DNA of 58,441 bases from Dysgonomonas sp. UBA5412 (GCA_002409595.1 DHNQ01000001.1:243633-302073); one strand, 5' to 3'; numbered from the stretch's first letter, positions 10,601 through 18,790 are shown. Made by a program: numbers and translations. The notes: generated by a model not told the origin, from the sequence alone.

Positions 10601-11549
10601 CGGCTTAGGACTAAATCTAACCAAAAGTCTTACCAATCTGCTAGGAGGAAGTTTAGACGTGGATAGTATTTTAGACGAATATGTTGAATTTAAGCTGATA
10701 CTAAATCCATTAAAATATAGTGAAAATGAGTTGTATGTAGATAAGATTGCAATACCGGACTACCCCTCTTTAAAAATTAAAGAAAGGCAGGTATCCATAC
10801 TCATTGTTGAAGATGACAGATATATATGCGATTTGCTAGAAGATATATTAAAACCATATTATAAGGTGACGAAGACTTACGATGGGTTGGAAGGCTGGAC
10901 AGAAGTTTCAAAAAACATGTACGATATTATAATTACCGATATTATGATGCCCGATATGGATGGGATTGAACTCATTACCAGAATAAAAACAAACGAGCAA
11001 TTCTCCCATATACCAATCATAAGCATATCGGCAAAATCGTCTATCGAAGATTCTATTAATGCATACGAGCATGGAGCAGATCTTTATATAACCAAGCCAT
11101 TCCATCCGCGTCATGTTTTAGTAGCAGTGGAGAACATTATAAATAAACATTCGTTGCTAAAAGAATATTATAATTCGGGAAGATCATCTATTGTGGTCAA
11201 AGAGGGAATTGAGATTCATCAGGAAGATGAACAATTTTTGATAGAAATTATTTCCTATATCGAAAATAATCTGGATGATGAATCTCTAGGACCTAACTCT
11301 ATTGCTGATTACCTAAAAGTAAGTAAAGCCACCCTTTACAGAAAACTTAAAGAAATAACAGAAAAAACACCCAGTGAATATATACGCTATATAAAATTAA
11401 AAAACACGGCTGTTTTGTTGAAAACATCAAAAGCTTCTGTAACCGAAATCATGTATAAGTCTGGGTTCTCTAACAAATCATACTTTTTCAGAGAATTCGC
11501 AAAACAATATGGATGTACACCAAAAGAGTATAGGAATAAACCTGAATAA
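7623..11549 (+). CDS. hybrid two-component system sensor/regulator (HTCS)
   Basis: The 1308-aa protein starts with a signal segment (MKVVVRISLIIIFTIYTGLELKAQ). Periplasmic two-component-type propeller repeats follow (ILWIGTWDGLNSYDG and similar), then a Y_Y_Y domain, and a membrane span at about 757-779. The histidine kinase has its H-box near 813 (NIAHEFFTPLTLI), an N-box (NLISNAFKYTP) and a G-box (STGLGLNLTKSL). The receiver has ILIVEDD near 1060 and phospho-acceptor Asp in IITDIMMPDMDG near 1105. An AraC-type DNA-binding domain ends the protein (about 1222-1305). HTCS proteins sense an oligosaccharide and activate the adjacent SusCD operon. Start 7623 was chosen because the promoter -7 element overlaps the alternative start region. 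The H-box has Phe where Arg or Lys is usual. Confidence 0.93.
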   Translation: MKVVVRISLIIIFTIYTGLELKAQYAVKNISNTKGLSNSSINCMYEDSKKILWIGTWDGLNSYDGREIKVYKFNRNNPHSLDNNIVRQIVEENSRYLWIYTDNGPNRFDRTTQNFDSYPVKGLSSIIITGKKKVMLCSRSSHLLFLDQKQNKFLPVKNKNAIKSIRKILCTTTDLLYILSSEGQLFRYNIVYGESSIELKIIDEEPITGVRDICSYDENVYINFGKSIGVINDESYNPHLFNIPSDKSIDLFSANRYTVYTWLSDGKSYAYKIRSCRGFFLDSVPQMNGIFSLYAGSQDILWIGTDGKGIIYAYPDNSFFKTIKTNAPVRAICERDNGDILVGTKGEGIKVLDKETGNVKYSYTENNGLISNVVYAIKKNINGDIFIGTEGAGLNILRNGTSKIEFLPLSTTSYKSIYCITFTSHDSYAWLGSSSSGILRLKLSTKNGMYTIDDEKAYNTGSNKEDLRSNTVYSIIKGRQDDELWIGARYGGVYQMLTGSDKIYPLEKLMKSSLNMDEDVLSLNLSANNDLWVGTSYGLNKIVLDQDSAYITEYTDKEGLTNNTIHGILEDGNHNIWISTNHGISCIDHNTNKITNYTSRDGLQNDEFADCAYYKGSDGLLYFGGINGVSYFNPNNVQLRDYTPPISLNSLKINNANQNISERVENNTLKLSYDEPYVLLSLTVQDFINNENCEYKYRIKGFVDEWIDNYNNSNINITRLPPGKYTLEVKYTNGDRVWSDNIYTLNLVVGYPWWQSPLAYLIYTLIVIILIVVTVWIIRYKMLLNRKIYIEQLEKQHQEKIHESKLNFFTNIAHEFFTPLTLIYGPANYLLDNERLDNTSKKYVNVIKQNADRMQKLINELMDFRKAESGYTKMYAEKINMEFLIKYVTDNYTGLAEENKIDFKIEMDNLSEFISDRNSLEIVLFNLISNAFKYTPTNGYIHVNVTQEIENGDQRLKFVIRNSGRGLTESQMAEIFDQFKIMEKTKKTNFRSTGLGLNLTKSLTNLLGGSLDVDSILDEYVEFKLILNPLKYSENELYVDKIAIPDYPSLKIKERQVSILIVEDDRYICDLLEDILKPYYKVTKTYDGLEGWTEVSKNMYDIIITDIMMPDMDGIELITRIKTNEQFSHIPIISISAKSSIEDSINAYEHGADLYITKPFHPRHVLVAVENIINKHSLLKEYYNSGRSSIVVKEGIEIHQEDEQFLIEIISYIENNLDDESLGPNSIADYLKVSKATLYRKLKEITEKTPSEYIRYIKLKNTAVLLKTSKASVTEIMYKSGFSNKSYFFREFAKQYGCTPKEYRNKPE

Positions 11550-11907
11550 TCAAAAATAGGCTCCAGTTATGGATATCTTATGACATAGATCAACAGAAGC
11601 AAAGCTTCTGCAATTAACATATATCTACTTTATTTTATAAAAATATTAAAACAAAGCTATCAATCTATTAATCGTAAATAGTTTCTCATAAAAAATAATA
11701 TAATAATTCTTACTTAAAGTCTTATCCATTCATCATTTCGAACATATTTTTCACTTGAATCTGAAAAGTGGTCTTATAAAGAATCACTATTTATAGGTAT
11801 TTTACTTTAATCAAATAATCATTTATAGTTATTGTACAAAAAAGTCAGAGCCTATACATTTGCGTATTCTTTTTAATAAACCTATAAATTTCTTAAAACA
11901 AGTAAAA
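11550..11907. other. intergenic region with promoter
   Basis: No gene is seen. A short perfect hairpin, CAGAAGC-AAA-GCTTCTG at 11594-11610, lies just after the sensor gene but lacks a T-run. The right end holds the promoter of the TonB receptor. Confidence 0.5.
11832..11862 (+). promoter_or_regulatory. promoter of the TonB siderophore receptor
   Basis: TTG at 11832-11834 and TACATTTG at 11855-11862 fit the Bacteroidetes -33/-7 promoter with a 20-bp spacer. It makes the in-frame ATG at 11860 impossible as a start, so translation must begin at 11908. Confidence 0.65.
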
Positions 11908-14298
11908 ATGAAGACTTATCTTAAAGTATTGAGAAATATTTTTTGCCTATTAGCTTTTACAATACTATGTTCCGCAACAGCCTTCTCACAAAGTAGGAAT
12001 GGCAGCTTGATCGGAATTGTAGAAACAAGCGACAAAGAGCCTCTATCATTCGCATCGGTTCTATTAAGAGACACCAAATATGGTGTAATGGCGGGTGAAG
12101 ACGGAAGCTTTACGATTCAGGCTCCCGCCGGAACATATACTCTTATTGTAACTTATACAGGTTACGTAACAATAGAAAAAAGTATAGAGGTTGTAGCCGG
12201 AGAAAAAACGGATGTGGGAACAATCACTGTAAATGCCGATTCTAGAAGATTAAAAGAAGTTGTTATATCTGATATTCAAACAAACAAGTTTGCCAAAAAG
12301 ATGACAAGCACAGTAGCCCGTATGCCTCTTGCAGATATAGAAAACCCAAGCGCATATAGCATTGTAACGAAAGACTTTATGCAGGAAATTGTTGCTACCG
12401 ACATGAACTCGGCTGTGGTAAGTGTACCCGGAGTTATTACAAACAATGGTGTAAACGATAGCGGAAATGACTTCACTCTAAGAGGATTTACCAGCAGTGC
12501 AACATTTCGTAACGGACTGGCAATAAACCCAAGAACGCAAACCGAGATATCGAACGTAGAGCGCATCGAAATATTAAAAGGACCTGCAGCAACATTATTC
12601 GGAGGATTGATGTCAACTTATGGTGGTGTTGTAAATACTGTTACAAAACGCCCTTTCGAGATTTTCAGAGGAGAAGTAAATTATACAACAGGTAGCTGGG
12701 GATTGAACCGCTTTACTGCTGATATCAATACACCTCTAAATAAAGACCGTACAGCATTAGCGCGATTCAATGCAGCAGCTTTTTCTCAAAACAGTTTTCA
12801 GGACGCAGGATATTCAAAAGGATTGGCTTTTGCAGCCAGTCTGGCATTCAAGACGAGTGAGCGCACAACAGTTCGTTTTGACGCAGACATTTATACTCCC
12901 GACAAAACATTGAGCGCGTATGTACGAAATTCTCAATTATTAGAGTATAAGTCTATGAAAGATTTAAAATCATCACATGGACGTTCGTTTACAAGTAATG
13001 ATATAGGGACAAAACGTACATCATATTATGCTCTTGCCGAAGTAGAGCATCGTTTATCAGACAATTGGTTGATGAGAACTTCATATCAACATGGAGAATC
13101 CGGCGAAAAAGAATCAATATTCTTAGTCTTGATGTATAATAAAGATAATTCGAAAGTATCCCGTTATATTAGGCCTTTCGATGTTTACGAAATGAGAACC
13201 GATAATTTTCAACATAACTTCATCGGAGAATTTCATCTGGGAAAAATCCGTAATCGTTTTGTTGGAGGTGTAGATGTATTGGCCAGAAGAACATTCTATC
13301 AATATGGAACATTTAAAGATAATAACTACTCCAGAGTATTTGTTTATTATGATGATGTTATATTAGACGATGTTACGCCTTGGCAGCCGATAACCCGTAC
13401 AGAAGTAAATAAGCTGGAAAGGGAATCTACAACAGGCATCAAAAACAGTGATTATTCTATAAGCGCATATGCATCGAATGTTATAGATTTTACAGACTGG
13501 TTGATAGGTATGGCTAGCGTGCGTGTAGACAGATACAAATATGAGAATACTGTAACCAATGGGGTGAAAGGTAATGATGACTATCATCAAGTACAAGTAT
13601 CTCCTAAATTCGGTCTGGTAGCGAAGCTATGGAAAGACAAAGTCTCTCTTTTCGGAAACTACTCTAATGGCTTCACTAATGTAGCACCATCACTAGATGC
13701 TGACGGATCAACAATTCGCAAATGGGATCCACAAGAATCATATCAGATTGAAGGAGGTTTTAAATTCGACCTTTTCGGAGGAAGATTAACCAGCACAATT
13801 AGTTATTATGATATAAAAGTGAAAAATATGGTCAGGACTTTACCTGACGGAACATCAGAGCAAGACGGAACTCAATATAGCCGTGGTTTTGAAGCTGAGG
13901 TCATAGCTAACCCTGTCAGAGGGCTGAACATTGTTGCAGGATTTGGAGCAAATAAGAACAGATATACCAGATATAATGATGCTTATCAAGATAAGAAGAT
14001 GTATTTCATTCCGGACAATATATTTAACTTGTGGGCAAGTTATAAGATTCTGGATGGCAAGGCAGAAGGTTTAGGATTAGGAGCAGGAACTAACTACGTA
14101 AGCAAATCGAACCTAAATATGGTAAATGATTTCTATGTGCCGGCATATACATTGCTTAATGCCAGCATATTCTATGATCAACCCAAATATAAAGTTACAT
14201 TGAAGGTTAATAACCTGACAGATGTTACATATTGGAGTGTCTATGGACAACCTCAAAATCCCCGTCAATTTTTACTGAATATTTCTTACAAGTTTTAA
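11908..14298 (+). CDS. TonB-dependent siderophore receptor
   Basis: This 796-aa protein has a signal peptide ending near FCLLAFTILCSATAFSQ. A carboxypeptidase-regulatory-like domain follows (GSLIGIVETSDKEPLSFASVLL). The plug has PSAYSIVTKDFMQE, DFTLRGF and NVERIEILKGPAATLFGG, and a 22-strand barrel ends in FLLNISYKF. The plug resembles FhuA/FecA-type ferric-siderophore receptors and not SusC: there is no SusD neighbour. It probably imports a ferric siderophore using TonB. A truncated Fes/IroE-like esterase follows, supporting iron acquisition. An in-frame ATG at 11860 is rejected because it lies inside the promoter. Confidence 0.88.
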   Translation: MKTYLKVLRNIFCLLAFTILCSATAFSQSRNGSLIGIVETSDKEPLSFASVLLRDTKYGVMAGEDGSFTIQAPAGTYTLIVTYTGYVTIEKSIEVVAGEKTDVGTITVNADSRRLKEVVISDIQTNKFAKKMTSTVARMPLADIENPSAYSIVTKDFMQEIVATDMNSAVVSVPGVITNNGVNDSGNDFTLRGFTSSATFRNGLAINPRTQTEISNVERIEILKGPAATLFGGLMSTYGGVVNTVTKRPFEIFRGEVNYTTGSWGLNRFTADINTPLNKDRTALARFNAAAFSQNSFQDAGYSKGLAFAASLAFKTSERTTVRFDADIYTPDKTLSAYVRNSQLLEYKSMKDLKSSHGRSFTSNDIGTKRTSYYALAEVEHRLSDNWLMRTSYQHGESGEKESIFLVLMYNKDNSKVSRYIRPFDVYEMRTDNFQHNFIGEFHLGKIRNRFVGGVDVLARRTFYQYGTFKDNNYSRVFVYYDDVILDDVTPWQPITRTEVNKLERESTTGIKNSDYSISAYASNVIDFTDWLIGMASVRVDRYKYENTVTNGVKGNDDYHQVQVSPKFGLVAKLWKDKVSLFGNYSNGFTNVAPSLDADGSTIRKWDPQESYQIEGGFKFDLFGGRLTSTISYYDIKVKNMVRTLPDGTSEQDGTQYSRGFEAEVIANPVRGLNIVAGFGANKNRYTRYNDAYQDKKMYFIPDNIFNLWASYKILDGKAEGLGLGAGTNYVSKSNLNMVNDFYVPAYTLLNASIFYDQPKYKVTLKVNNLTDVTYWSVYGQPQNPRQFLLNISYKF

Positions 14299-14311
14299 GA
14301 TATATAAATAT

Positions 14312-14351
14312 AGATTTGGTACGATCTTAGTGCCAAATCTTTTCTTTTTTT
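14312..14351 (+). terminator. intrinsic terminator after the siderophore receptor
   Basis: Arms AGATTTGGTAC (14312-14322) and GTGCCAAATCT (14330-14340) pair with one G-T wobble and run into a T-rich tract at 14341-14351. The next start codon follows at once, at 14352. Confidence 0.75.
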
Positions 14352-14693
14352 ATGAAAAAAATACTATTCATTCTACTTATTATATCATCTGCTGTCAGGG
14401 GGCAGGAACCAATAGAAATAGGAACAAAACATTCTGTTTACTCCAACAATCTGGACGAAGAACGTCAATATTGGGTATATCTCCCACCTCGATACAATGA
14501 TGATATGTATGGAAAAGCTCACTATCCTGTCCTATATTTGTTGGATGGGGAAAAGTTTTTTCATCTACTCGTAGGTATACACACTTCTTTCACCAGAGGA
14601 ATGTATAACAATATGCCGGAATGTATTATTGTAGGCATTACAAATACCGATCGAACAAGAGACTTACCATTGCAAAATGTAACGCTCAACTAA
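14352..14693 (+). pseudogene. truncated siderophore esterase-like alpha/beta hydrolase
   Basis: The 113 residues begin with a signal peptide (MKKILFILLIISSAVRGQ). The N-terminal half of the exported Fes/IroE-type esterase family follows: YWVYLPPRYND, YPVLYLLDGEKFFH and ECIIVGITNTDRTRDL. Family members run to roughly 270-400 aa. The catalytic Ser in the GHSxGG elbow and the His are absent here because the frame ends soon after DRTRDL. The loss coincides with the left edge of the conjugative-element remnant. It probably once hydrolysed the siderophore imported by the upstream receptor. It is very likely non-functional. Confidence 0.75.
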
Positions 14694-14710
14694 TGCAGGG
14701 CATCATAAGC

Positions 14711-14755
14711 AACAGAAAACAGGCTTCGAAGTAAACTCGAAGCCTGTTTTCTGTT
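14711..14755. terminator. bidirectional 19-bp hairpin terminator
   Basis: Arms AACAGAAAACAGGCTTCGA (14711-14729) and its exact reverse complement (14737-14755) leave a 7-nt loop. It lies between the convergent truncated esterase and the HTH gene, and carries T-rich arms in both directions. It may be part of the end of the inserted element. Confidence 0.75.
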
Positions 14756-14769
14756 GTAACCAATAACCA

Positions 14770-15066
14770 TTATTTCAGTTCTTGAACATAGTTTCTATCC
14801 AATATCTTCTGAATATCGGATTCCCGATACAGGGTTTTACCTCCAAATTGAAAGTAAGGGATTTTACCCTCAGTACGATAGAGCTGTAATGTCCTTCTGC
14901 TTATTTTCAATTTCTTAGCCATCTCTATATCAGTCAAAAATCGTTCTCCGAAGAGCGATGGTTTGTTGGAGGTCAGGACAATTTCAATTCTATCCAACAT
15001 CTTGTCGAGCAAAGTAAAAAACTTCTTTACCCGTTCGTTCCTCTTCGTTAAAATGTCATTATCCAT
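14770..15066 (-). CDS. small HTH (MerR/excisionase-like) protein of a conjugative element
   Basis: This 98-aa protein has an N-terminal helix that may be coiled (KKFFTLLDKMLDRIEIVL). The helix-turn-helix domain of the excisionase/DUF-type family follows: FLTDIEMAKKLKISRRTLQL and YRTEGKIPYFQFGGKTLYRES. Such proteins occur in pairs near the integrase of Bacteroidales conjugative transposons, where relatives act in excision or its control. It overlaps its upstream neighbour (15059) by 8 nt, so the two are co-translated. No integrase is present here. The exact role is unknown. Confidence 0.8.
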   Translation of the reverse strand: MDNDILTKRNERVKKFFTLLDKMLDRIEIVLTSNKPSLFGERFLTDIEMAKKLKISRRTLQLYRTEGKIPYFQFGGKTLYRESDIQKILDRNYVQELK

Positions 15067-15346
15067 GCTGTTGTATTTCTAATTCTTGAATAAGTTTTCT
15101 TACATCTTTGACTCTATAATAGAGTTTCCGGCTAATCTTGGTATAGGGCAACATACCACTATCTCGATAACCTTGAAGGGTACACTTAGATATATTAAGC
15201 ATCTGGCACACATCCTGATTATCTAACCAATCTTCAAGTCCTTTACTTGTATGGCGTTCACACAGCTTGTTCACTTTATGAGCGAACAGTTCAAACTGCG
15301 TCATCATTGCCTCGAATGTTCGGGCTTCAATATATATTATCTCCAT
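15059..15346 (-). CDS. small HTH protein, partner of the preceding HTH gene
   Basis: This 95-aa protein has the same plan as its neighbour: a helical lead followed by LDNQDVCQMLNISKCTLQGY and a winged HTH with LPYTKISRKLYYRVKDV. It belongs to the small HTH proteins found in pairs in CTnDOT-like elements. It is the first gene of a two-gene unit and overlaps the next start by 8 nt. It is probably a DNA-binding accessory factor for the lost mobile element. A third paralogue lies at 18791-19111. Confidence 0.8.
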   Translation of the reverse strand: MEIIYIEARTFEAMMTQFELFAHKVNKLCERHTSKGLEDWLDNQDVCQMLNISKCTLQGYRDSGMLPYTKISRKLYYRVKDVRKLIQELEIQQHG

Positions 15347-15804
15347 AGTAATTTACTTTTTTGTTCATACTATGATTACGGGGGAGCAAATATAAGTCAT
15401 TAAATTACAGTATACATAAGCAATTTATAGGCTGGTAGCTTTAGTCTATACTTGTCTATGCCTAAAAAACATTTTATACTCTTTCGATAGCTTCAGGAAA
15501 GAGTAAAAGGGATTTTTTCTACTTGTTTCATAATTTCTTCCCCTTTAAGCGAAATGTCATCAGAGCCTAATGAGTATTCGATTTCAGTCGCAAAGGTATT
15601 CCGTGTTCTTCACGCTGACAGCAAGGTAAGCCCTAAAGGGTTTGGCGAAAAATCTTCCTCTTTCCCTTCTTCTGCTATTCGGGCGAGCGTATTTATTCGT
15701 CAAAACCTTGCACAGCTAAACACTACCCTTTTTTAAGCTTCTGAAACTCGAATACTCCTCACCGGCTCCGATACGGCATAGCATTAAAAAAAAGGTCAGA
15801 AATT
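15347..15804. other. non-coding segment of the conjugative-element remnant
   Basis: No convincing gene is seen in 458 bases. A 60-codon open frame at 15554-15736 has no recognisable domain and poor composition. The stretch 15580-15730 is visibly richer in G and C than its surroundings and lacks frame bias. It resembles the regulatory or transfer-origin-like spacers that lie ahead of the cargo genes in Bacteroidales conjugative elements. That resemblance is from memory and is unproven. Confidence 0.4.
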
Positions 15805-16041
15805 ATGAAACTAACAGCAGAAAAAAATAAGAAACAGCGATCCACCTACCTTCCAATTAGCATAGGTTGGGTTTTGAAAATAGGCTTAATTATCGTGAGT
15901 TACTCCTTATGGGGAGCAGGGTTTATTTGGGCTTTGGTAGGCTTGTATCTCTTCTATGATGTGATTCGGGGTATCCTTTCGTGCCTGCTGATGTTGGGTG
16001 CTGTAATTACCCTTATTTATCTCATGCTTACTTATTTATAA
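15805..16041 (+). CDS. small membrane protein of a conjugative element
   Basis: This 78-aa protein has a charged N-terminus (MKLTAEKNKKQR) and two or three closely spaced hydrophobic spans: GWVLKIGLIIVSYSLWGAGF, ALVGLYLFYDVIRG and LLMLGAVITLIYLML. It is followed after 20 nt by the next cargo gene on the same strand. I do not recognise a named family. It looks like the small membrane proteins carried near the left end of Bacteroidales integrative elements. Confidence 0.6.
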   Translation: MKLTAEKNKKQRSTYLPISIGWVLKIGLIIVSYSLWGAGFIWALVGLYLFYDVIRGILSCLLMLGAVITLIYLMLTYL

Positions 16042-16061
16042 TCCATTAAAACACAAAAGTT

Positions 16062-17063
16062 ATGACAAAGGTATTTTTATTAGGTGCGAACAAAGAAATT
16101 GACCGAGCAGTGCAAGTGGTAGAGATTAACCAAGTTATCCAAATGGAGGGGTATAGCTATCACAGCTATGTAGTGTATGACATCACAAAAAATCAATGGG
16201 GCATCACTTACAAATTGATAAACCTAACGACAAAAGATTTTCATACAGCCGATATTATCCGACCATTGAAAGAAAAATTTGGCATCGGGTTCTATTACGA
16301 CAGCGACAACCCTCAATTTATAGACAGCTTTGAAGTAGCAATACTTCTGCAAGAAGCAGAAGCCAAAGCCAAAGAAGAAGCGGACGAGAAAAAAAAAGAA
16401 CGCATACGAGTAGAGGAAATAAAAGCAATTGGTAGCAAACGTTTTGCCGAGATACTTCCCGAAAATGCTTTGGGCGTTATCGTGGCAAGGCTGAAACAAG
16501 ATGAGAGCGACAGCCAGAGCGACTACTTTGCATCAAGAACAACACGGACTGTTATTTTAGGCTTCTCAACGCACAAGAGAGACATCTTTTCTGAAATGCG
16601 TAAACACGCATCCAACTTCGAGGAAACAGCCTATTTAGTGGAGTACAACGCAGATTATGAACATCGGGAAAAGTATTCAATGGGTGCAGGGTACTATTTA
16701 GGAGAGAGCAAGTATCATGGATGGATAATTGAAAAAGTCTCTATGTATAGCCGTGAGGGTATGATAAAGGAATTTGCCTACACCGCAGGGAGTGAAGATA
16801 ACATCCGCATCAAGAAGAATAATGATACACCACCAACGCCCCCAAGTGACAAGAACGGCACAAGCAAGAACGGTTGTACCGTAGTAGAGTATTCAGAAAA
16901 AGCAGTAGCAGTATTCGGAGAAACAAGAGCGATCAAAGACGAACTCAAAGCAATGGGAGGAAAGTTTAACAGCAGACTGACCTTTAACGGAAAAAGGTTG
17001 GCAGGGTGGATATTTTCAAAGTCGCAGGAGCAACGCTTAGCCTACTACTTTGGATTGAATTAA
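16062..17063 (+). CDS. conjugative-element backbone protein of unknown function
   Basis: This 333-aa soluble protein has an N-terminal domain (about 1-100), a charged helical linker (EAEAKAKEEADEKKKERIR, near 107-126) and a middle domain with repeated aromatic residues. A Thr/Pro linker leads to a short C-terminal module (AVFGETRAIKDELKAMGGKF ... GWIFSK). That last module is seen at the C-terminus of several mobile-element proteins and resembles a small nucleic-acid- or protein-binding fold. This is family-level recognition without a known biochemical role. It sits in a run of plus-strand cargo genes. Confidence 0.65.
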   Translation: MTKVFLLGANKEIDRAVQVVEINQVIQMEGYSYHSYVVYDITKNQWGITYKLINLTTKDFHTADIIRPLKEKFGIGFYYDSDNPQFIDSFEVAILLQEAEAKAKEEADEKKKERIRVEEIKAIGSKRFAEILPENALGVIVARLKQDESDSQSDYFASRTTRTVILGFSTHKRDIFSEMRKHASNFEETAYLVEYNADYEHREKYSMGAGYYLGESKYHGWIIEKVSMYSREGMIKEFAYTAGSEDNIRIKKNNDTPPTPPSDKNGTSKNGCTVVEYSEKAVAVFGETRAIKDELKAMGGKFNSRLTFNGKRLAGWIFSKSQEQRLAYYFGLN

Positions 17064-17099
17064 TTATCAGAAAACTATAACTACAAAATATAGGATATA

Positions 17100-17360
17100 A
17101 TGAAAAAGAATAGAAAAGTGACAGCCGAATCTGTAACAATCAATTTCAGAAATTATGGCAAAATAACAATCCCTAAAGGTGTTTTAGTGACCAATGAGAC
17201 GGCAATGGGAATAGACAACAAATACAATTTTGTTAACGAATTTGATTGGATTGATACCAACTACCCCCAAGTAGCACGATCATTAAAAATGGATGCTCAA
17301 AACTATGGAATAAACATACCCAAAGAACATATAATCATTCATGAAGATGAAAACATTTAA
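17100..17360 (+). CDS. hypothetical protein of the conjugative element
   Basis: This 86-aa soluble protein begins MKKNRKVTAESVTINFRNYG and has no signal or membrane segment. A motif GKITIPKGVLVTNETAMG suggests a small beta-rich fold. It follows the 333-aa gene by 36 nt and precedes the next gene by 30 nt on the same strand. Similar small proteins are common between the HTH pair and PcfK in Bacteroidales elements. No function can be assigned. Confidence 0.6.
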   Translation: MKKNRKVTAESVTINFRNYGKITIPKGVLVTNETAMGIDNKYNFVNEFDWIDTNYPQVARSLKMDAQNYGINIPKEHIIIHEDENI

Positions 17361-17390
17361 AAGAGCAATCCTCCACAAATCCTCAAGAAT

Positions 17391-17726
17391 ATGATAACAA
17401 CAATAATAGCTACCAAATTTGTAAAATGGGATGTTCCCGAATTAGACGCTTTGAAAGGCTCTAAAGTGTATCAACTTAAAGAGAAAATAAACGCTGAAGA
17501 GAAGTTGAGCAGGGAAGAAAAAAACTGGATAGTAGAGAATGTAAATCACAATAGCTATTTCAAAAATGCCATACCATTAAGAGGTTACCGTTTCGACTTC
17601 TCCGAGATATTGAAAACCTATATCGTGAAACAATACGGCTCATACCAAGAGTACAACGCAGTAGATAAAACAAGTTTACGAGCCATGATATACGGCAGAA
17701 TAGATAAAATAATCGAAGTAAAATAA
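17391..17726 (+). CDS. hypothetical protein of the conjugative element
   Basis: This 111-aa basic soluble protein starts MITTIIATKFVKWDVPELDA and contains KLSREEKNWIVENVNHNSYF. The residues look helical throughout, with no recognised catalytic motif. It lies in the same plus-strand run, 41 nt before the PcfK gene. It is a cargo or backbone gene of the element. Function unknown. Confidence 0.6.
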   Translation: MITTIIATKFVKWDVPELDALKGSKVYQLKEKINAEEKLSREEKNWIVENVNHNSYFKNAIPLRGYRFDFSEILKTYIVKQYGSYQEYNAVDKTSLRAMIYGRIDKIIEVK

Positions 17727-17767
17727 TAAACAAGGGGCAGTAATCCTGCCCCATAATACCCAAAGAT

Positions 17768-18085
17768 ATGAAAGCAACAAACCATTTTCAAAATACGATA
17801 AAAGCATATTTAGACAAACATGCCGAGATAGATTTACTTTTTTCTTTCCGCTACTCCCTGCCCGAAAAAAAGTTAGAGGATTGTGTGACTTATATCCTAA
17901 ACCAAGTGCAGAAAAGCGGTTGCAATGGTTTTCACGATGATGAGATATTTGGCATGGCGGTACATTTCTATGACGAAGATAACATCGAGAAAGGTAAGCC
18001 AATAAGGGTTATATTGATCGCATCTCTAAAGATGTGGAAGCGTTCAATAGTCGAGTGCAGGTTGCTCCTGATGGCTCGCGGCTGA
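17768..18085 (+). pseudogene. PcfK-like protein, 3' end replaced by deletion
   Basis: Residues 1-78 match the PcfK-like family of Bacteroidales conjugative elements (MKATNHFQNTIKAYLDKHAE, CVTYILNQVQKSGCNGFHDD, AVHFYDEDNIEKGKP). After GKP, near 18001, the frame runs into unrelated residues to a stop at 18085. From about 17998 the +1 frame instead encodes the tail of another element protein. The natural C-terminal part of PcfK, which is basic and helical, is missing. A deletion joined the two genes out of frame. Confidence 0.75.
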
Positions 18086-18747
18086 ATCCTATAAATTTGG
18101 ATGGGTTTCAAGCCACAGACCCAATTGCCATTGGGAAGAAGTTGAACCAAATTTCGGATAGGGCACGCACACATGGGGCACACGAGAAAATCGGTTCGCT
18201 ATATGGTTTTGATTTGTTGGTAAAATCCGAAACTACGAACAAAGATGGTTTTGATCTGATACAAAACCGATTTTTTATACGTGGCGAGGGACAGATACTT
18301 TATAACTACAATTACGGGAGTTTGGCGGCCGACCCCAAAACTGCTTCACTGAATTTCTTAAATGCACTCGACAGTATGCCCAAACTTTTGGAGAAGTACC
18401 AAGCAGACACCGATAAACGGATGCAGGATGTACCCGTTCTCAGGCAAGTAGTCGAAAGCGTGTGGTCGAAAGAGAATGATCTAAAGGACTTGAAAACGGA
18501 GCTCACAGCTTTGGAGCGTAAGATAGAGTTATCATTGAAGCCCATCGAGCAAAGTGAGGGACAAGAAAATGTTTCTGAAAAAGATCAGGTTCAATCTCAA
18601 AATAACCCAAAATCAACAGTAATTCAAGATGCCCCTTTGCCAAATACTTTGCAAGGAGTGAAAGAAGCTATGGGAGACAGGTTCGTGATTGCATCGGTGG
18701 GTAGTAGTCCGCTACCAAAAGAAGAAAAAAAAGGCATGAAGCTCTAA
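17998..18747 (+). pseudogene. C-terminal fragment of element methylase/helicase-type protein
   Basis: Reading from 17998 gives NKGYIDRISKDVEAFNSRVQ, then GSRLNPINLDGFQATDP, KLNQISDRARTHGAHEKIGS and SLYGFDLLVKSE. These match, from memory, the far C-terminal region of the very large N-6 DNA methylase/SNF2-helicase-type protein of Bacteroidales conjugative elements (usually well over 1500 aa). Only about 250 residues remain. The catalytic domains are gone. The first start in this frame is GTG at 18034, and the upstream part is fused out of frame to PcfK. It ends with a Gln/Lys-rich tail before a terminator. Confidence 0.7.
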
Positions 18748-18750
18748 ATG

Positions 18751-18786
18751 AAGATGACCGTAGAAGAATAATTCTGCGGTCATCTT
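18751..18786. terminator. bidirectional terminator hairpin
   Basis: Arms AAGATGACCGTAGAA (18751-18765) and TTCTGCGGTCATCTT (18772-18786) pair over 15 bp with one wobble. It lies between convergent genes ending at 18747 and 18791. Confidence 0.75.
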
Positions 18787-18790
18787 ATAT

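Noticed and set aside
11860..11907. Earlier start for the TonB receptor
   Set aside because: The ATG lies within the promoter -7 element TACATTTG and delays the signal peptide.
15554..15736. 60-codon open frame in the element remnant
   Set aside because: No domain, no upstream ribosome-binding pattern and low protein-like composition; left as non-coding.
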